Part shown: positions 27,218-37,290 of the stretch, piece after piece
Position numbering within the stretch: position 1 is the stretch's first letter
How the letters are laid out: each line of letters opens with the position of its first letter
NCBI RefSeq assembly: GCF_023283895.1
Contig: NZ_JAKILB010000013.1
Span: forward strand, 62,001-126,000
Length of the DNA stretch: 64,000 nucleotides
Direction: 5' to 3'
DNA from: Shewanella pneumatophori
Lineage (GTDB): Bacteria; Pseudomonadota; Gammaproteobacteria; Enterobacterales; Shewanellaceae
Made by a program: the position numbers and the translations under genes
The notes under the pieces: generated by a model
What the model saw: only the letters and a program-made list of their open reading frames with translations
Told to the model about the DNA's origin: nothing
The model's database searches: none

Positions 27218-27511
27218 ATGAGTTTATATGTTGAAGACTATATATCTAGGCAAGTTAAAAAAATTACTGAATCGGGTGAAATGGAAAACAATCCACATCA
27301 AGGTAAACGCTTAGAGTTAGACAGTTATTTTAGATCTCCTGCTGAGAATAGAGCGATTAATCGCTTTTTGTCAGATACAGGTTTTGTACCGCAAAAGATC
27401 CAAATTTTGGCCGAAATTAAAATGCTCGAATCTCAACAAGAGCAAGAATATAACTTAGATACTCAGCTTAAGATAAATGCCTTAAGGTTGAAGTACGATA
27501 TGACAAAATAG
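27218..27511 (+). CDS. DUF1992 (DnaJ-homologue subfamily C member 28-like) small protein
   Basis: 97 residues from the ATG at 27218 (GCGGGA upstream); an earlier in-frame GTG or TTG would add six residues. The segment MENNPHQGKRLELDSYFRSP followed by a helix ending FVPQKIQILAEI matches the DUF1992 domain, found in small bacterial proteins and in the animal DNAJC28 protein. The C-terminal helix is charged and could coil. The function of bacterial members is not established. Confidence 0.75.
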   Translation: MSLYVEDYISRQVKKITESGEMENNPHQGKRLELDSYFRSPAENRAINRFLSDTGFVPQKIQILAEIKMLESQQEQEYNLDTQLKINALRLKYDMTK

Positions 27512-27790
27512 CCCCTGTGATATTGTGAGTAGGTGATGCCTTTTAGTCAATGATAGTGGTAATTACCGCCGTAATTAGGGCTTATCTATCTGAGGTAAAC
27601 CAGGTTATCGTTATAACATTTTAATTTTTTCTAATCTTTTGATTTCTATCAGTGTAATACTTGTTTCAATGCTCAATATTATGTCCTGAACAAGCTTTAT
27701 CTACCGGCAAATAGCCCTTATAGTCTCAGGGGTAAGTTGTTGGCCGCAGAAAAATCAGGGTTTTAATGATCAAACCCGACAAGGAATAAT

Positions 27791-29380
27791 ATGCGTTATT
27801 ACATAGAACAGTCTGTTAGAGACCCAAGCCCGGGGTTAAGGATTATTGAGCGTAATCCTGATGGTAGTGAGACAGTTATCTGGTATCTGCAAACTCAGCA
27901 TAGCCATCTTATATTGCAAGAGATCCGTGGCGATTATCTGCTATTGGGAGATTGGGACGGCAAGTTCAGTCGTTTTCATATTCCGAGCCAAACATTGACC
28001 CACACTCAGCGCTTGGCGGGTGAAGTGAGTATTGGCGCTGTTGTTTCTAGTGGTGGTTTTACCATTATGGTGACCATGAATAACGAGAATGACTATAACA
28101 TTCCGACCTTGGTTCGCTTAGATTGCAATAACCTGTCTATTCTCAGTGACTTTAGATTGCCATTCGAGCTCAACAATGAAGATGACGAAGAGGATGAAGA
28201 TAGCGAACTAGACACTGATGATGAAGATTTTGAGCCGCAAATCGACTGCTACAAACTTGATGTTTATCGTCCGAGAGAGCCTATAGCTGGGCAATTGTGG
28301 TTATACGCCTGTAATACCAATAGCAGCTGGGATAAGCCTAAACCCCACGAGTTTTATCGACTGGATATGCTGGCGCAGCAAGAATCTTTACTTACACTGC
28401 CTGGGGTTGGTAACGCTGATAACGAGTTGTGCATGCCAGCGCTGAATTTGGCTGCCAATCTAGGCGTTATGCTGAGTTGGGATGCTGCACCAATGATAGC
28501 CCAAAGTGCAGACCATAATGGCGAGCCAGCCATTCAACTGCAGTTAGAATTGTTTGATATCGAGCAGTGCGAAGTTATTCGCAAGCTACCGCTACGCTGC
28601 TATAGCTTTGAGCAATTACAAGATATTAGAGTCGATATTGATGTATTGCAGGAGGGCCCTGATGAGGATGCTGAGCAATATTTCGAGGAGTTATCTGATC
28701 TCTACAAAGAGCTTAAAGACATGTGTTGGCAGGATGATAAGCTGCTGCTTACCTTTGAAGATCAAAGTCTGTTACTCGATATTAATGGCCATGCTGAGCC
28801 ATTTACTGCAGCAAGCAAAGCTGCGAATAGTCATTCAGACACAAAGCGCAGTTACTTGCCTGAGGCAATATTGGCTGAACAGTTGGCAGGTTGTCACCCG
28901 ATTAAAACTGATGACATTCCACAGGCTATGCAACAAATGCTGGCGTTATGCAAAGATGTTGGCTCAGCCCGCTATGGCGACCTGTTCTCATTCGCGCTAG
29001 TTGACAGTGCGGGTAATCGAGTGAAACCAACAGCTTTCTACCAACAAGCTGTGCAACAACATGCTGAAGTCATGCAGGAGATGGTGACTGCTTATTGCGA
29101 TTATCTAGACACCACTAGATTAAAAAACAATTTGTGGGAAGGGGATTATTGTACGGGCTCTTTATGCCATGTTGTTTATGCGCTTGTGTCCACAGGTGAC
29201 GAAGCTAAGCTGCCTTTAATTGATCGCTTTATCAGTTACATTGACCCTGACCATGAGAGTTTTGTCAGAGAGGATTTGCTGCCAAAGTTAGCTGCTGTAT
29301 TTGATGAAAACTTGCCTTTAGTGCAGAACATCAGAGGCTGGTTTGAGGAAGACTGGGAAGACGATTGGCAAGAAGAGTAA
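27791..29380 (+). CDS. Unrecognised acidic protein, beta-rich N-terminus and helical C-terminus
   Basis: 529-residue soluble protein with no export signal. Residues 1-120 look beta-rich with repeated short strands (DYLLLGDWDGKFSRFHIP), perhaps propeller-like. A very acidic linker follows near residues 133-153, almost all Asp and Glu. The C-terminal 170 residues are helical, with several Cys and Trp, ending in WFEEDWEDDWQEE. AAGGA lies before the ATG. It is followed 347 bp later by another large acidic protein (29728), and the two may act together; that is inference. No enzyme motif was found. Confidence 0.65.
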   Translation: MRYYIEQSVRDPSPGLRIIERNPDGSETVIWYLQTQHSHLILQEIRGDYLLLGDWDGKFSRFHIPSQTLTHTQRLAGEVSIGAVVSSGGFTIMVTMNNENDYNIPTLVRLDCNNLSILSDFRLPFELNNEDDEEDEDSELDTDDEDFEPQIDCYKLDVYRPREPIAGQLWLYACNTNSSWDKPKPHEFYRLDMLAQQESLLTLPGVGNADNELCMPALNLAANLGVMLSWDAAPMIAQSADHNGEPAIQLQLELFDIEQCEVIRKLPLRCYSFEQLQDIRVDIDVLQEGPDEDAEQYFEELSDLYKELKDMCWQDDKLLLTFEDQSLLLDINGHAEPFTAASKAANSHSDTKRSYLPEAILAEQLAGCHPIKTDDIPQAMQQMLALCKDVGSARYGDLFSFALVDSAGNRVKPTAFYQQAVQQHAEVMQEMVTAYCDYLDTTRLKNNLWEGDYCTGSLCHVVYALVSTGDEAKLPLIDRFISYIDPDHESFVREDLLPKLAAVFDENLPLVQNIRGWFEEDWEDDWQEE

Positions 29381-29422
29381 GCGAGTTTTAAAGGGTGTTG
29401 TAGCACCATTTTATCTGTAATG

Positions 29423-29447
29423 GGAGGGCTTATATAGCCCTCCATCA
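29423..29447 (+). terminator. Possible terminator after the gene at 27791
   Basis: GGAGGGCT pairs with AGCCCTCC (8 bp) around TATAT; the following T content is low (ATCACTCTT). The rest of the 347-bp gap to 29728 holds no recognisable gene. Confidence 0.4.
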
Positions 29448-29727
29448 CTCTTAAGTTGGCAGTTAAATCAGCTGTGATTATTGATATTGCTGAGCATCCA
29501 TGCAGTCACTTGGTCAGGCTCTAGCCTGTATTAAGCTTTACACAGATTGGTATTAATTCATCTCGTATCAGCTAGAGCCACATTCAAAGTGTCAATCAAG
29601 CCAGTATTCAACCATACACTGGCAGCTATTTTCATAAGAATTATTCGCAATTTTTTTTATGGCACGCTAACCTGCGGTCGCTTTATCTATTTGTTTTCTT
29701 ATTCTATTCAACCGCCAAGGATGTCGT

Positions 29728-32589
29728 ATGGCTCAGTTTGATAAGCATGTTTCTATCGTTGTAGATCCTAAATCCCCTCAAAGTATTACCGCTGCACTTG
29801 CTGAGTATCGTCAGCGCTTACAAGACGGCTCAGCGCTGCGCTTAACCATGAATTTGATGCTGAATGTGCGGTTTGTTAAGGCGGATGGCTCTGAGTTAAC
29901 CTTGGACGATGCCGGCGATAATCGTGCTTTGGTAGAGTTGGCGATTAACGCTTGCCGCTTTGATGAGCAACATGCCTATATTACTGAACCTGTGGTATTT
30001 GCCGCAGCGCTAAATTTCCCCGAGCTGCTGCCAGAGGTGGTTGCCACGCTTGAGGCTTTAGTGGCGTTTTCTCGCAGCCGCAATGACTCTAACGATCTTT
30101 GGTTAGATGATTACAACGCCTTTGGTGTCGAAGCGATTTATATGCTGATTGAGACTGATGCAGCTTATAGCTCAATGCTTACCCGCTTGCTTGTACCGTA
30201 TTGGGATACGCAAACCATGACAGCGCCGCTTTGTTTACTGGGTGGTTTAGTTGCTAAGCATGGCTGGACGCGAGATTTGATTAAGGCTTATGTTTACTGT
30301 GATGGCGCTGAAGTACGACGTTATTTCTATGAAGACGCTTTTGTTGAAGAGCAGGGCTATGACGCGGTGCAGATTGACTTACTTTCACACCTGCAATCTC
30401 ACCATGATGACTATCTCTATTTTAAAAGTGAGCTAATAGCGCGGCTGCAAGCCATGCCTATTTTACAAATGCCAGATGAGCCTAGCTCACTTGCGCAATT
30501 GCTGGTTGAGTATTACAGCACCATGGGTGCATGGCCTGTGGGATGTGAGCGCTGGGAACTTGAAGATGAGTCAGATGAATGGAATGACCGAGTTAAGCAG
30601 CAGCTAATTTGTGGCGTTAAGGTTGAAGATGAAATCATAGCTTTAGCGGCAATGCTTACCGAGACTCGCGATGAGTCCACATACTTCTCGGTTGCTGAAT
30701 CGCAGCGTGGCGAAGTCGAGGATAGTTATAAGATCTGGAGAAATTTTGCAGCAGCAGAGATAGCTGCCGCGCCAGTTATTGAAGACCAGATTGCAGATAA
30801 ACCAGAGCCTGCAGTTGAACCAGAACCTGCAATTGAACCAGAGCAAGAACTGCCTGCTATTGCATGGGATGATGCAATGGGGCGTAAGATTTTTAGCTGC
30901 CTAAACCCAAGAACCGATCTAATTTCTCAATCTCGACTTGAACGCCTTAACGATGAACTTGGCAATCGTGACGGCCAAGAGATTATTGAGGCGTTGCCTT
31001 TTATGCCACTGCATTTAGGTAGCAGTGCTTATTTAGCCCTGCGATTACACCAAGATCCAAGCGATGATGAACTCACGGCAATTGGCCAGTGGTTTGAGCA
31101 ACACTTAAGTCAACTACTGAGTGATTTTGTGCTTAAGTTTTGCAAGGTTGCCGAAGACGATAATGAGGCACTGCGCCAATGGATTTGTGGTGTAGATCTT
31201 GATGCACATCAAGCTGTTGCTACCGATATTGACGCCAAAATGATTGAACTAGTCCGTAACGGGTTAGCAAAAGATGGCGGTAAGTCAGGGCCTGAAATCA
31301 GTGCTAAACAAGCAGCCTACTGGAACTTGTTTACTCATGATGCAGGCCAGCGCTGTATGTTAACGACTTTGCTGCTACAAAGCGCCAGTCGGTTCACTCA
31401 ATGCCGTAGCTCAGAGCAACTCACTCAATCTAGCCCCGTTGTTCAGCTTGCAAAACGTCATTGGCAAATGTGGTTAGCCATCGCGCCGCAGCGAGCGATT
31501 AACCGTATTATCAAATTTAAAGCTGATTATGGCTTATATGCGGCGATTAATGATCAAGATTCTGAGGCATCACTATTTGATTTATTACAGCAATTTGGTG
31601 TTACAGACGCCATGCTGGAAGCATTCACATTAATGGCAGATCAACAGGTTGCAGATTATCGCCCAGCCGATGCGCGCTTTGGGCAACGTTATGCCGCCAA
31701 GGTTGAGCAATATGCAGAGTTAGACTTAGCTGATACTTCTATGATTGGCCGCCAGCAACTCAAGCAGTTCGATGCCTTATTACAAGCGCTTGAGTATTGC
31801 CGAGAAGATCAAGTATTGGAGTTTTTCCAACACCTTAAAGCACTCAATCCACAGCTTGAACTACCGATCATGCCGATGTTTGAACAAGCCTTATTGAATA
31901 CTTTAAAAGAAGGTTTTGAGGACGATACAGCGCAAAGCTTGTATGACTGCATCATGGCTTATCTTATTAGCGGTGAGGGCTTAGGTAGCTTGAGCCCACT
32001 GGCGTTGAATAAACCAAAGTTACAGGGCTGGAATCCTTACCCTATGTATCGCGGTAAAGTGGGGCCTGCAGACTTTGTCTGGCTATTGCCACAAGAAATG
32101 GCTCAGCGTTTAGTACTGTTTTTAGCGCAATTGGGTAAACGTGGTTTGCACTGGTTGGGTCGAAGTTCGGTAGAGAACGCCTATGTGGCGAGTCGTATTC
32201 AAGCTGGCGACATAGCAATGGTAGATCGTTGGAGTCACTCAGAGGTAGGCAATGAGCGTCACCGAGACAGTGATATGGGCGATGCGCTCGATGTGGCTAA
32301 ACAAAACTGGGCGCTTAATTGGCTCGATAGAGCTGGTGTGCCAGAGGCGGCATTGGTGTATTTCGCGGTGCATGAGGGTTACGAACAGCAACAATTTGTG
32401 TGCAAGTTAGCCGCCGAAAACCGCTTACCAGATCTGCAAGATTGGTTAACTGCTAACGAGCGGGTGCAGTTACTGGAGATGCTAGCAGATGTTGAGTCGC
32501 TACCAGAGCCGAGTAAGCAGAGCTTTTTACAAGATTGCTCCAGCGCAGTAAAAAGCCTAGCTAACAAGTTATTCGCTAATCGCCAATAG
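29728..32589 (+). CDS. Unrecognised large helical protein
   Basis: 953-residue soluble, acidic, mostly helical protein starting at an ATG with AAGGA seven bases upstream. A Pro/Glu-rich repeat linker near residues 352-374 (PEPAVEPEPAIEPEQE) separates an N-terminal region of about 350 residues from a C-terminal region of about 570. The C-terminal part has a conserved-looking block LALNKPKLQGWNPYPMYRGK followed by RGLHWLGRSSVENAY. No catalytic motif or membrane segment was recognised. It may be a HEAT-repeat or MolR/YehI-like scaffold, but that is speculative. It is paired in order with the gene at 27791. Confidence 0.65.
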   Translation: MAQFDKHVSIVVDPKSPQSITAALAEYRQRLQDGSALRLTMNLMLNVRFVKADGSELTLDDAGDNRALVELAINACRFDEQHAYITEPVVFAAALNFPELLPEVVATLEALVAFSRSRNDSNDLWLDDYNAFGVEAIYMLIETDAAYSSMLTRLLVPYWDTQTMTAPLCLLGGLVAKHGWTRDLIKAYVYCDGAEVRRYFYEDAFVEEQGYDAVQIDLLSHLQSHHDDYLYFKSELIARLQAMPILQMPDEPSSLAQLLVEYYSTMGAWPVGCERWELEDESDEWNDRVKQQLICGVKVEDEIIALAAMLTETRDESTYFSVAESQRGEVEDSYKIWRNFAAAEIAAAPVIEDQIADKPEPAVEPEPAIEPEQELPAIAWDDAMGRKIFSCLNPRTDLISQSRLERLNDELGNRDGQEIIEALPFMPLHLGSSAYLALRLHQDPSDDELTAIGQWFEQHLSQLLSDFVLKFCKVAEDDNEALRQWICGVDLDAHQAVATDIDAKMIELVRNGLAKDGGKSGPEISAKQAAYWNLFTHDAGQRCMLTTLLLQSASRFTQCRSSEQLTQSSPVVQLAKRHWQMWLAIAPQRAINRIIKFKADYGLYAAINDQDSEASLFDLLQQFGVTDAMLEAFTLMADQQVADYRPADARFGQRYAAKVEQYAELDLADTSMIGRQQLKQFDALLQALEYCREDQVLEFFQHLKALNPQLELPIMPMFEQALLNTLKEGFEDDTAQSLYDCIMAYLISGEGLGSLSPLALNKPKLQGWNPYPMYRGKVGPADFVWLLPQEMAQRLVLFLAQLGKRGLHWLGRSSVENAYVASRIQAGDIAMVDRWSHSEVGNERHRDSDMGDALDVAKQNWALNWLDRAGVPEAALVYFAVHEGYEQQQFVCKLAAENRLPDLQDWLTANERVQLLEMLADVESLPEPSKQSFLQDCSSAVKSLANKLFANRQ

Positions 32590-32630
32590 TCTAATCGCGA
32601 CTAGATTGTGGCTAATCTTATAGCCTTTTG

Positions 32631-32663
32631 AATAAGGGGGTTGTTGCTAATCCCCTTATTATT
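32631..32663 (+). terminator. Terminator after the gene at 29728
   Basis: AATAAGGGG pairs with CCCCTTATT (9 bp), followed by ATTA; the T-run is short. Confidence 0.5.
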
Positions 32664-32850
32664 AGCTGTTAAAAAACAAGCTTGGGCGAATATTTATACT
32701 CTGCTTGTGATGTGCTGAAGTCTAAGGTGTTTATTGCACCAAGGATATAACGAACAAACCTTAATCTACTGTCCCCCTTGAATATCAATCTCAGTCAGAT
32801 CCTCTTCTATTTACTTGTTTATTTGCGTTTCATTTTGTTGACCACAAGAG

Positions 32851-32898
32851 TAGTGACTTAGATCACGTTAACTGGCCTTTGGTTAACTTTAGTTAACC
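32851..32898. promoter_or_regulatory. CRP-like dyad and adjacent palindrome in the 700-bp gap before the DMT permease
   Basis: GTGA-CTTAGA-TCAC (32853-32866) is a perfect core CRP dyad. Fifteen bases on, GGTTAACT-TT-AGTTAACC (32881-32898) is a perfect inverted repeat. Both lie about 400 bp upstream of the permease gene at 33290. The remainder of 32664-33289 is AT-rich with no gene seen. Confidence 0.4.
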
Positions 32899-33289
32899 AT
32901 TGTTGTTGCTGTTTTTATTAATTTAGTAACCGTTAAATTTATATTTAACGTTTTCCTGCTTGTTTTTGATGTCTCTAAATTGAGTGTTTTGGTGACCTAT
33001 CTCTAACAATGCATTGATAATTAGATGTTTACAGCATATCGCGTTTTATCTTATCTACTTTTGCTCAATAAAACTCGCTATATCGCTTAGGTCACATTTT
33101 TTAACTTAGCTATGGGTAAAATGCGCTGCGTAGTAAACAAAAATTAACTGAAAACTGTCTATATCGATTTATCGAGCAAGTAAGTCTTTTGCTAGTTAGC
33201 AAAATCAAATAGCCAGTAGCAGATCCAAAGATCCTGATCCCCGTGAGCCAATGCAATCTGCACAGACAGGACACTAAAGGTAAAATGAA

Positions 33290-34294
33290 ATGAATATCAC
33301 CAATAAAGATGTTGTACTAGGATGGACTGCTGCTATTGCTGTAGCCGTGATCTGGGGCGTAACAGGCGTAGTGTCTAAGCCATTATCTATGGCTGTTGAT
33401 CCTATGACGTTAGTGTTTTTCCGCTACGTTACCGCGGTAATGGGCTTATCGGTTATTTTCTTCTTTACCTCTCGTAGCAAAAGCCTAAGTAAAGATCTTG
33501 GTGGTTCACTAAAAATAGATAAAAAAGATATCCTAAAAATCGCCCTTTGCGGCATTATCGGCCAAGGTGCATTTTCGCTATTTAATTTCCTTTCTCTATC
33601 GCACATTGGTGCTACTGAAAATGGCGTTATCCAAGGCATGCAGCCGTTTGCAACGGTATTTTTCGGTATGTTGTTTATGAACTTCCGCATGAATAAAATC
33701 CAATGGGGTGCGTTTATCGCATCAGCACTATGTATCTACGCCATGAGCGTGGGGCCAACCAATAGCATTGAAGGCGGTACACCACTGCTTGGCTATGTAT
33801 TTGTAACTTGCTCTATGTTGTCACTTGCTTGGACTGCACATTTACGTGCTAGCTTGGCCGACAAATATGGCTCAGTGGTTTCTATGTTGTACCAGTACAT
33901 CTCTGTAGCGGTAATGGGGTTCTTTGTGGTGATGGCAATGGGCCTAGATTTAAGCCAAATCTTTATCATCCTAGATAGCCCACTATTACTTGGCCTGCTG
34001 ATCTTCTTAGGTACTGGTATCTCTGGTGGTAGCTACCTAATCCAACTTTACTCTTTCAAGCGTATCGGTGTTGAAAAAGCCACTATGGCACTAAACCTAA
34101 TGCCGCTAGTAGGTTACATGGTTGCGGTATTGACACTAGGCGAGCAGATGGAACTAAGCAAAACCATCATCGTATCGTTAATTGTAGTTGCATTATATGT
34201 ATTCACTAAATACGAGACTAAAACTGAAGACAAACTTGCTGTAGCGAATGGTTCTGACAAAGAGGCTGTGACACTAAAAGCCCAAAAGGCCTAA
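33290..34294 (+). CDS. DMT-superfamily (EamA) membrane transporter
   Basis: 334-residue inner-membrane permease with about ten helices arranged as two EamA repeats; the first opens with AIAVAVIWGVTGVVSKPL and FFRYVTAVMGLSVIFFF, the second with SLAWTAHLRASLADKYGS. Members export amino acids, metabolites or drugs, and the substrate cannot be told. The C-terminal 25 residues are charged and cytoplasmic. AAAGG lies about ten bases before the ATG. It is monocistronic, with its own terminator, and lies 0.9 kb before sir cluster 2. Codon use resembles highly expressed genes, with many CTA leucines as in sirA. Confidence 0.85.
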   Translation: MNITNKDVVLGWTAAIAVAVIWGVTGVVSKPLSMAVDPMTLVFFRYVTAVMGLSVIFFFTSRSKSLSKDLGGSLKIDKKDILKIALCGIIGQGAFSLFNFLSLSHIGATENGVIQGMQPFATVFFGMLFMNFRMNKIQWGAFIASALCIYAMSVGPTNSIEGGTPLLGYVFVTCSMLSLAWTAHLRASLADKYGSVVSMLYQYISVAVMGFFVVMAMGLDLSQIFIILDSPLLLGLLIFLGTGISGGSYLIQLYSFKRIGVEKATMALNLMPLVGYMVAVLTLGEQMELSKTIIVSLIVVALYVFTKYETKTEDKLAVANGSDKEAVTLKAQKA

Positions 34295-34332
34295 CTGCTA
34301 GCTATTAGTTCTCCCCCAACTCCCAACCTTTT

Positions 34333-34367
34333 ATCCCCCGCAGGCTAACCACCTCGGGGGATTTTTT
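34333..34367 (+). terminator. Rho-independent terminator after the DMT permease
   Basis: ATCCCCCG pairs with CGGGGGAT, with an inner AGG/CCT pairing, followed by TTTTT. Confidence 0.8.
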
Positions 34368-35187
34368 ATGTCTGCACCTTAGCTAAGCTTGCTTTAATAG
34401 TGCCGAGTCTAGCTGCAGATATGCGCTATAAATATGAGTTGTATTTACACGCTGAATGTATGAGAGCTACTTATAACTACTAACAGCAATAGTTTAAAGC
34501 TAATCGCAATCATAAGGCCGCTTATGGCGTGTATTTTTGTGGTTGCTTCTTGCTAAGCATAAGGCATTTGATTGAGTGCTGTGGAGGCTTTTGTGGAATG
34601 TTCTACGGACTTTCTATGGCGCTTCTTTGGTTGAGGCTCTGGGGATTGAAGGGGGATTTTAACCGCTAACTCGGCTTGTCTATGTTATCTGTTAACCCCT
34701 CTTATTAGCCGTTGTAAAACGCCATAGAAAGCTTCTAAAACATAATTCTGTTGTTGAGCTTGGTTAAATTTATCTTTTTGTTGTCAGCCATGCTCTTGTT
34801 TCTACCTCTTAATGGTTAATCCGCCACAAACCCTTAGCACGACTCGCTTTGCGGTAATTGCCGCAATCACTCGGTGGTTGTTCGGCTGTTATTTTTGCAA
34901 TTTTTTTGCGCTTAAAAAAACATAAAAGGGTGATTTTTATATCTAAAAAGATCTTTTTATATGTACCTATCTTGTTGTTTTTAAATGTTTATATGTTTTT
35001 TATATCTAATCGGTTCTGATGGATTTTTAAGTGTGCTACAGCGCAGATTTTTACTGTTTTTTATGTGGAGAATAGCCCTTGCTCAGTTGTTTAGCTCAAT
35101 CGGTGAACGGTTAGTTTTTAAAAAAGTGTGCTTATAAAAGCACGCAAAAACAGTGAAAAAATAAAATAATATAAGTAGGAGTGAATG
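34368..35187 (+). promoter_or_regulatory. Upstream region of sirA copy 2
   Basis: Over 800 bp, AT-rich, no gene seen. Bases 35063-35094 align with 11409-11440 upstream of sirA1 (24 of 32 identical: ATGTGGA-AATAGC, CTCA-TTGTT-AG). A palindrome AAAAAGATCTTTTT lies at about 34945-34960 and an 8-bp hairpin at 35126-35145 in the presumed leader. The conserved block is the best candidate for the core promoter or activator site. Confidence 0.5.
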
Positions 35188-37218
35188 ATGAGACGGTGGA
35201 AACACAAGGTAGCATTAAGCGTGCTGTTTTGTTTTGGTGCCATTGCCAATGCGAACGCTGCTGGAAAATATGACAGCATCCCTCAAATGGGTAAAACCGC
35301 GAAAGGGGCTATAGCTGAATACAACGGTATGCAACAAGTCAACGGCGTTAAAACGCTTCAAGACTATATCGTTCAAGAAGAAGAGTTATTCGATTACTTA
35401 TTCGAAAACCACCCTGTATTTAAGTATCAGCAAGCGGGTAACTTGATTGGTGATTACCATATCAGTGACCGTGGTGAAGAGTACTTAGATACTGGTCACA
35501 GCCCTAACTACAGTGAGCGCGTTGGTGCGCCTCGCGCAGTTCAGTACCGTTTAGGTGCTAAATCAATTCTAGATTACCCAAACAACTTCGTTGGTCCTGA
35601 AAAGTGTGCTGAATGTCACGCGACTCAATACGAGAAGTGGCAACGTTCGCGTCACGCTAAAACAATTCGTTTCCCAGGTGAACACCCTGAAGTGGATAAC
35701 GACATTGAAAAGACAATGTACAACACCAAAGATACCTCAATCTTGCCTGACGGTATTACGCCAGACATGATCTATGCAACTGTTGGTACTCCACGTACTA
35801 AATACGGTTTCATTGATGCATGGCTAGTGCGTGGTACTTATCACATCAGAGACGGTTTATTACGCGACGGTACCGGTAAAATGGTAGCGGGTGCTAACCA
35901 GTTCTCTCGTGGTTGGGCTGAATGGTTAACGCCAGAGATGTCTAAGAAAATTAACGATGTTATCCCAGAATTCCCAACAACCTTAGCTGGTTTCGGTGGT
36001 TCAGGTTCGCACCAGCAAGGTATGAGCTCATACGGTGCTAAGTACGAAAAAGAAATGTTGTTCCAACCTGCAAGTTCTTACTGTGAAGTTTGTCATACGT
36101 TCAAGTTTGACTTCCAAAACAAGCAAGAGTTCTTCGATGCATTAGGCGATCCTAAGAAGCTACAAGAGCACACGATTTCTCGTGGTATCGCTTGTGAAGA
36201 GTGTCATGGCGCGGGCGGTCACTTAGATGGCGGTACTGGCGGTATGCAGTCTAACTGTGAACGTTGTCACCAACGCTTCCAGTACGACCCAACACTTGCT
36301 GACACGCCTCAAGCACAAGAAAAGCGTGAATACGCTTTCGGTGTGAAGATGAAGTCACTATGTCCATCATGTGGTACTGAAGGTTCTCAGATGTATAACT
36401 CTGAGCACTATGAGAAGGGCATGCGTTGTACTACATGTCACGATCCACACGAAGTGACTGATGGTGATTGGCAGTCAGGTTTCACTACTCCAAAGCTGAA
36501 GAAAGACTGTAAAGACTGTCACGAAGCGCAAACTTTGATTGCTGAAAACTCTGATACTCACAGCAACCAAACTTGTCAAAGCTGTCACATGCCTAACATG
36601 GGTAGCTGTGAAAACTTCAAGGCACTGCAGTTCCCTGACCAAGCTGGTTTCGACGCAGTACGTAAGTCTCACATGTGGAAGATCCAAGTTGATCCAACAC
36701 TGAAGACACTAAACCCACCAGAAGGTGAGCCACGTACTCAAGGTCCTAAGGCTGGTAAAGGCTGGACTGTTGCTAAGAACGAAGAAGGTCGTAACTACTT
36801 AGACTTAATGTGGTCTTGTGCTCGTACCTCTATCTCTGACCACGACGTGGTTGAGAACAAAGGTTGTCACAGCCAGTTCCAGTCTGAGCTAGAAAAAGGC
36901 CTACATTACGAAGACCAGTTAGAGATCTATGGTGAAGTAATGAAGATGCAAAACCCTGTTAAGGAAACTTTTGCGAAAGTTGAACAAGCTCTAGAGCGTA
37001 TCGACCAGCTATTAGAAGTGACTAAGTTGTCTACTGAAGACAAGACTCAAGTTCTAATGCTAGCTGAGAAAGCTGCTGAGACTGTTGATCTAATCAAGAA
37101 AGATGGTTCATGGGGTGTGCATGGCTTCCGTTATAGCCAGAAGCGTCTAGATGCTGCACTAACTTATGTTACGCAAGCACAAAACATTCTAGATGGAACA
37201 GGTTACGCAGCTAAATAA
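35188..37218 (+). CDS. sirA: Octaheme c-type sulfite reductase SirA, copy 2
   Basis: Second periplasmic SirA paralogue. The ATG at 35188 sits six bases after AGGAG; the ATG at 35185 is a close alternative. Counting from 35185, a signal peptide ends near residue 26 (NANAAG), seven CXXCH hemes begin at Cys 141, 300, 337, 358, 415, 442 and 464, and the eighth is C545-X15-C561-H562. Non-heme Cys 393, 396 and 475 match those of copy 1. Identity is high around the hemes (79 of 91 residues in one stretch I aligned) and lower in residues 165-200. Whether the substrate is the same is not known. Confidence 0.94.
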   Translation: MRRWKHKVALSVLFCFGAIANANAAGKYDSIPQMGKTAKGAIAEYNGMQQVNGVKTLQDYIVQEEELFDYLFENHPVFKYQQAGNLIGDYHISDRGEEYLDTGHSPNYSERVGAPRAVQYRLGAKSILDYPNNFVGPEKCAECHATQYEKWQRSRHAKTIRFPGEHPEVDNDIEKTMYNTKDTSILPDGITPDMIYATVGTPRTKYGFIDAWLVRGTYHIRDGLLRDGTGKMVAGANQFSRGWAEWLTPEMSKKINDVIPEFPTTLAGFGGSGSHQQGMSSYGAKYEKEMLFQPASSYCEVCHTFKFDFQNKQEFFDALGDPKKLQEHTISRGIACEECHGAGGHLDGGTGGMQSNCERCHQRFQYDPTLADTPQAQEKREYAFGVKMKSLCPSCGTEGSQMYNSEHYEKGMRCTTCHDPHEVTDGDWQSGFTTPKLKKDCKDCHEAQTLIAENSDTHSNQTCQSCHMPNMGSCENFKALQFPDQAGFDAVRKSHMWKIQVDPTLKTLNPPEGEPRTQGPKAGKGWTVAKNEEGRNYLDLMWSCARTSISDHDVVENKGCHSQFQSELEKGLHYEDQLEIYGEVMKMQNPVKETFAKVEQALERIDQLLEVTKLSTEDKTQVLMLAEKAAETVDLIKKDGSWGVHGFRYSQKRLDAALTYVTQAQNILDGTGYAAK

Positions 37219-37237
37219 GCCGCATAACTAGTTAACC

Positions 37238-37274
37238 GCCTCGGCATGAATTGCGTAGCAATGATTGCCGAGGC
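37238..37274 (+). other. Intercistronic hairpin between sirA2 and the rhodanese gene
   Basis: GCCTCGGCA pairs with TGCCGAGGC (9 bp), with an inner ATTGC/GCAAT stem on a GTA loop. No T-run follows. It occupies the same junction as the unrelated hairpin at 13568-13597. Confidence 0.65.
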
Positions 37275-37290
37275 AATAAAGAGAAAGATT

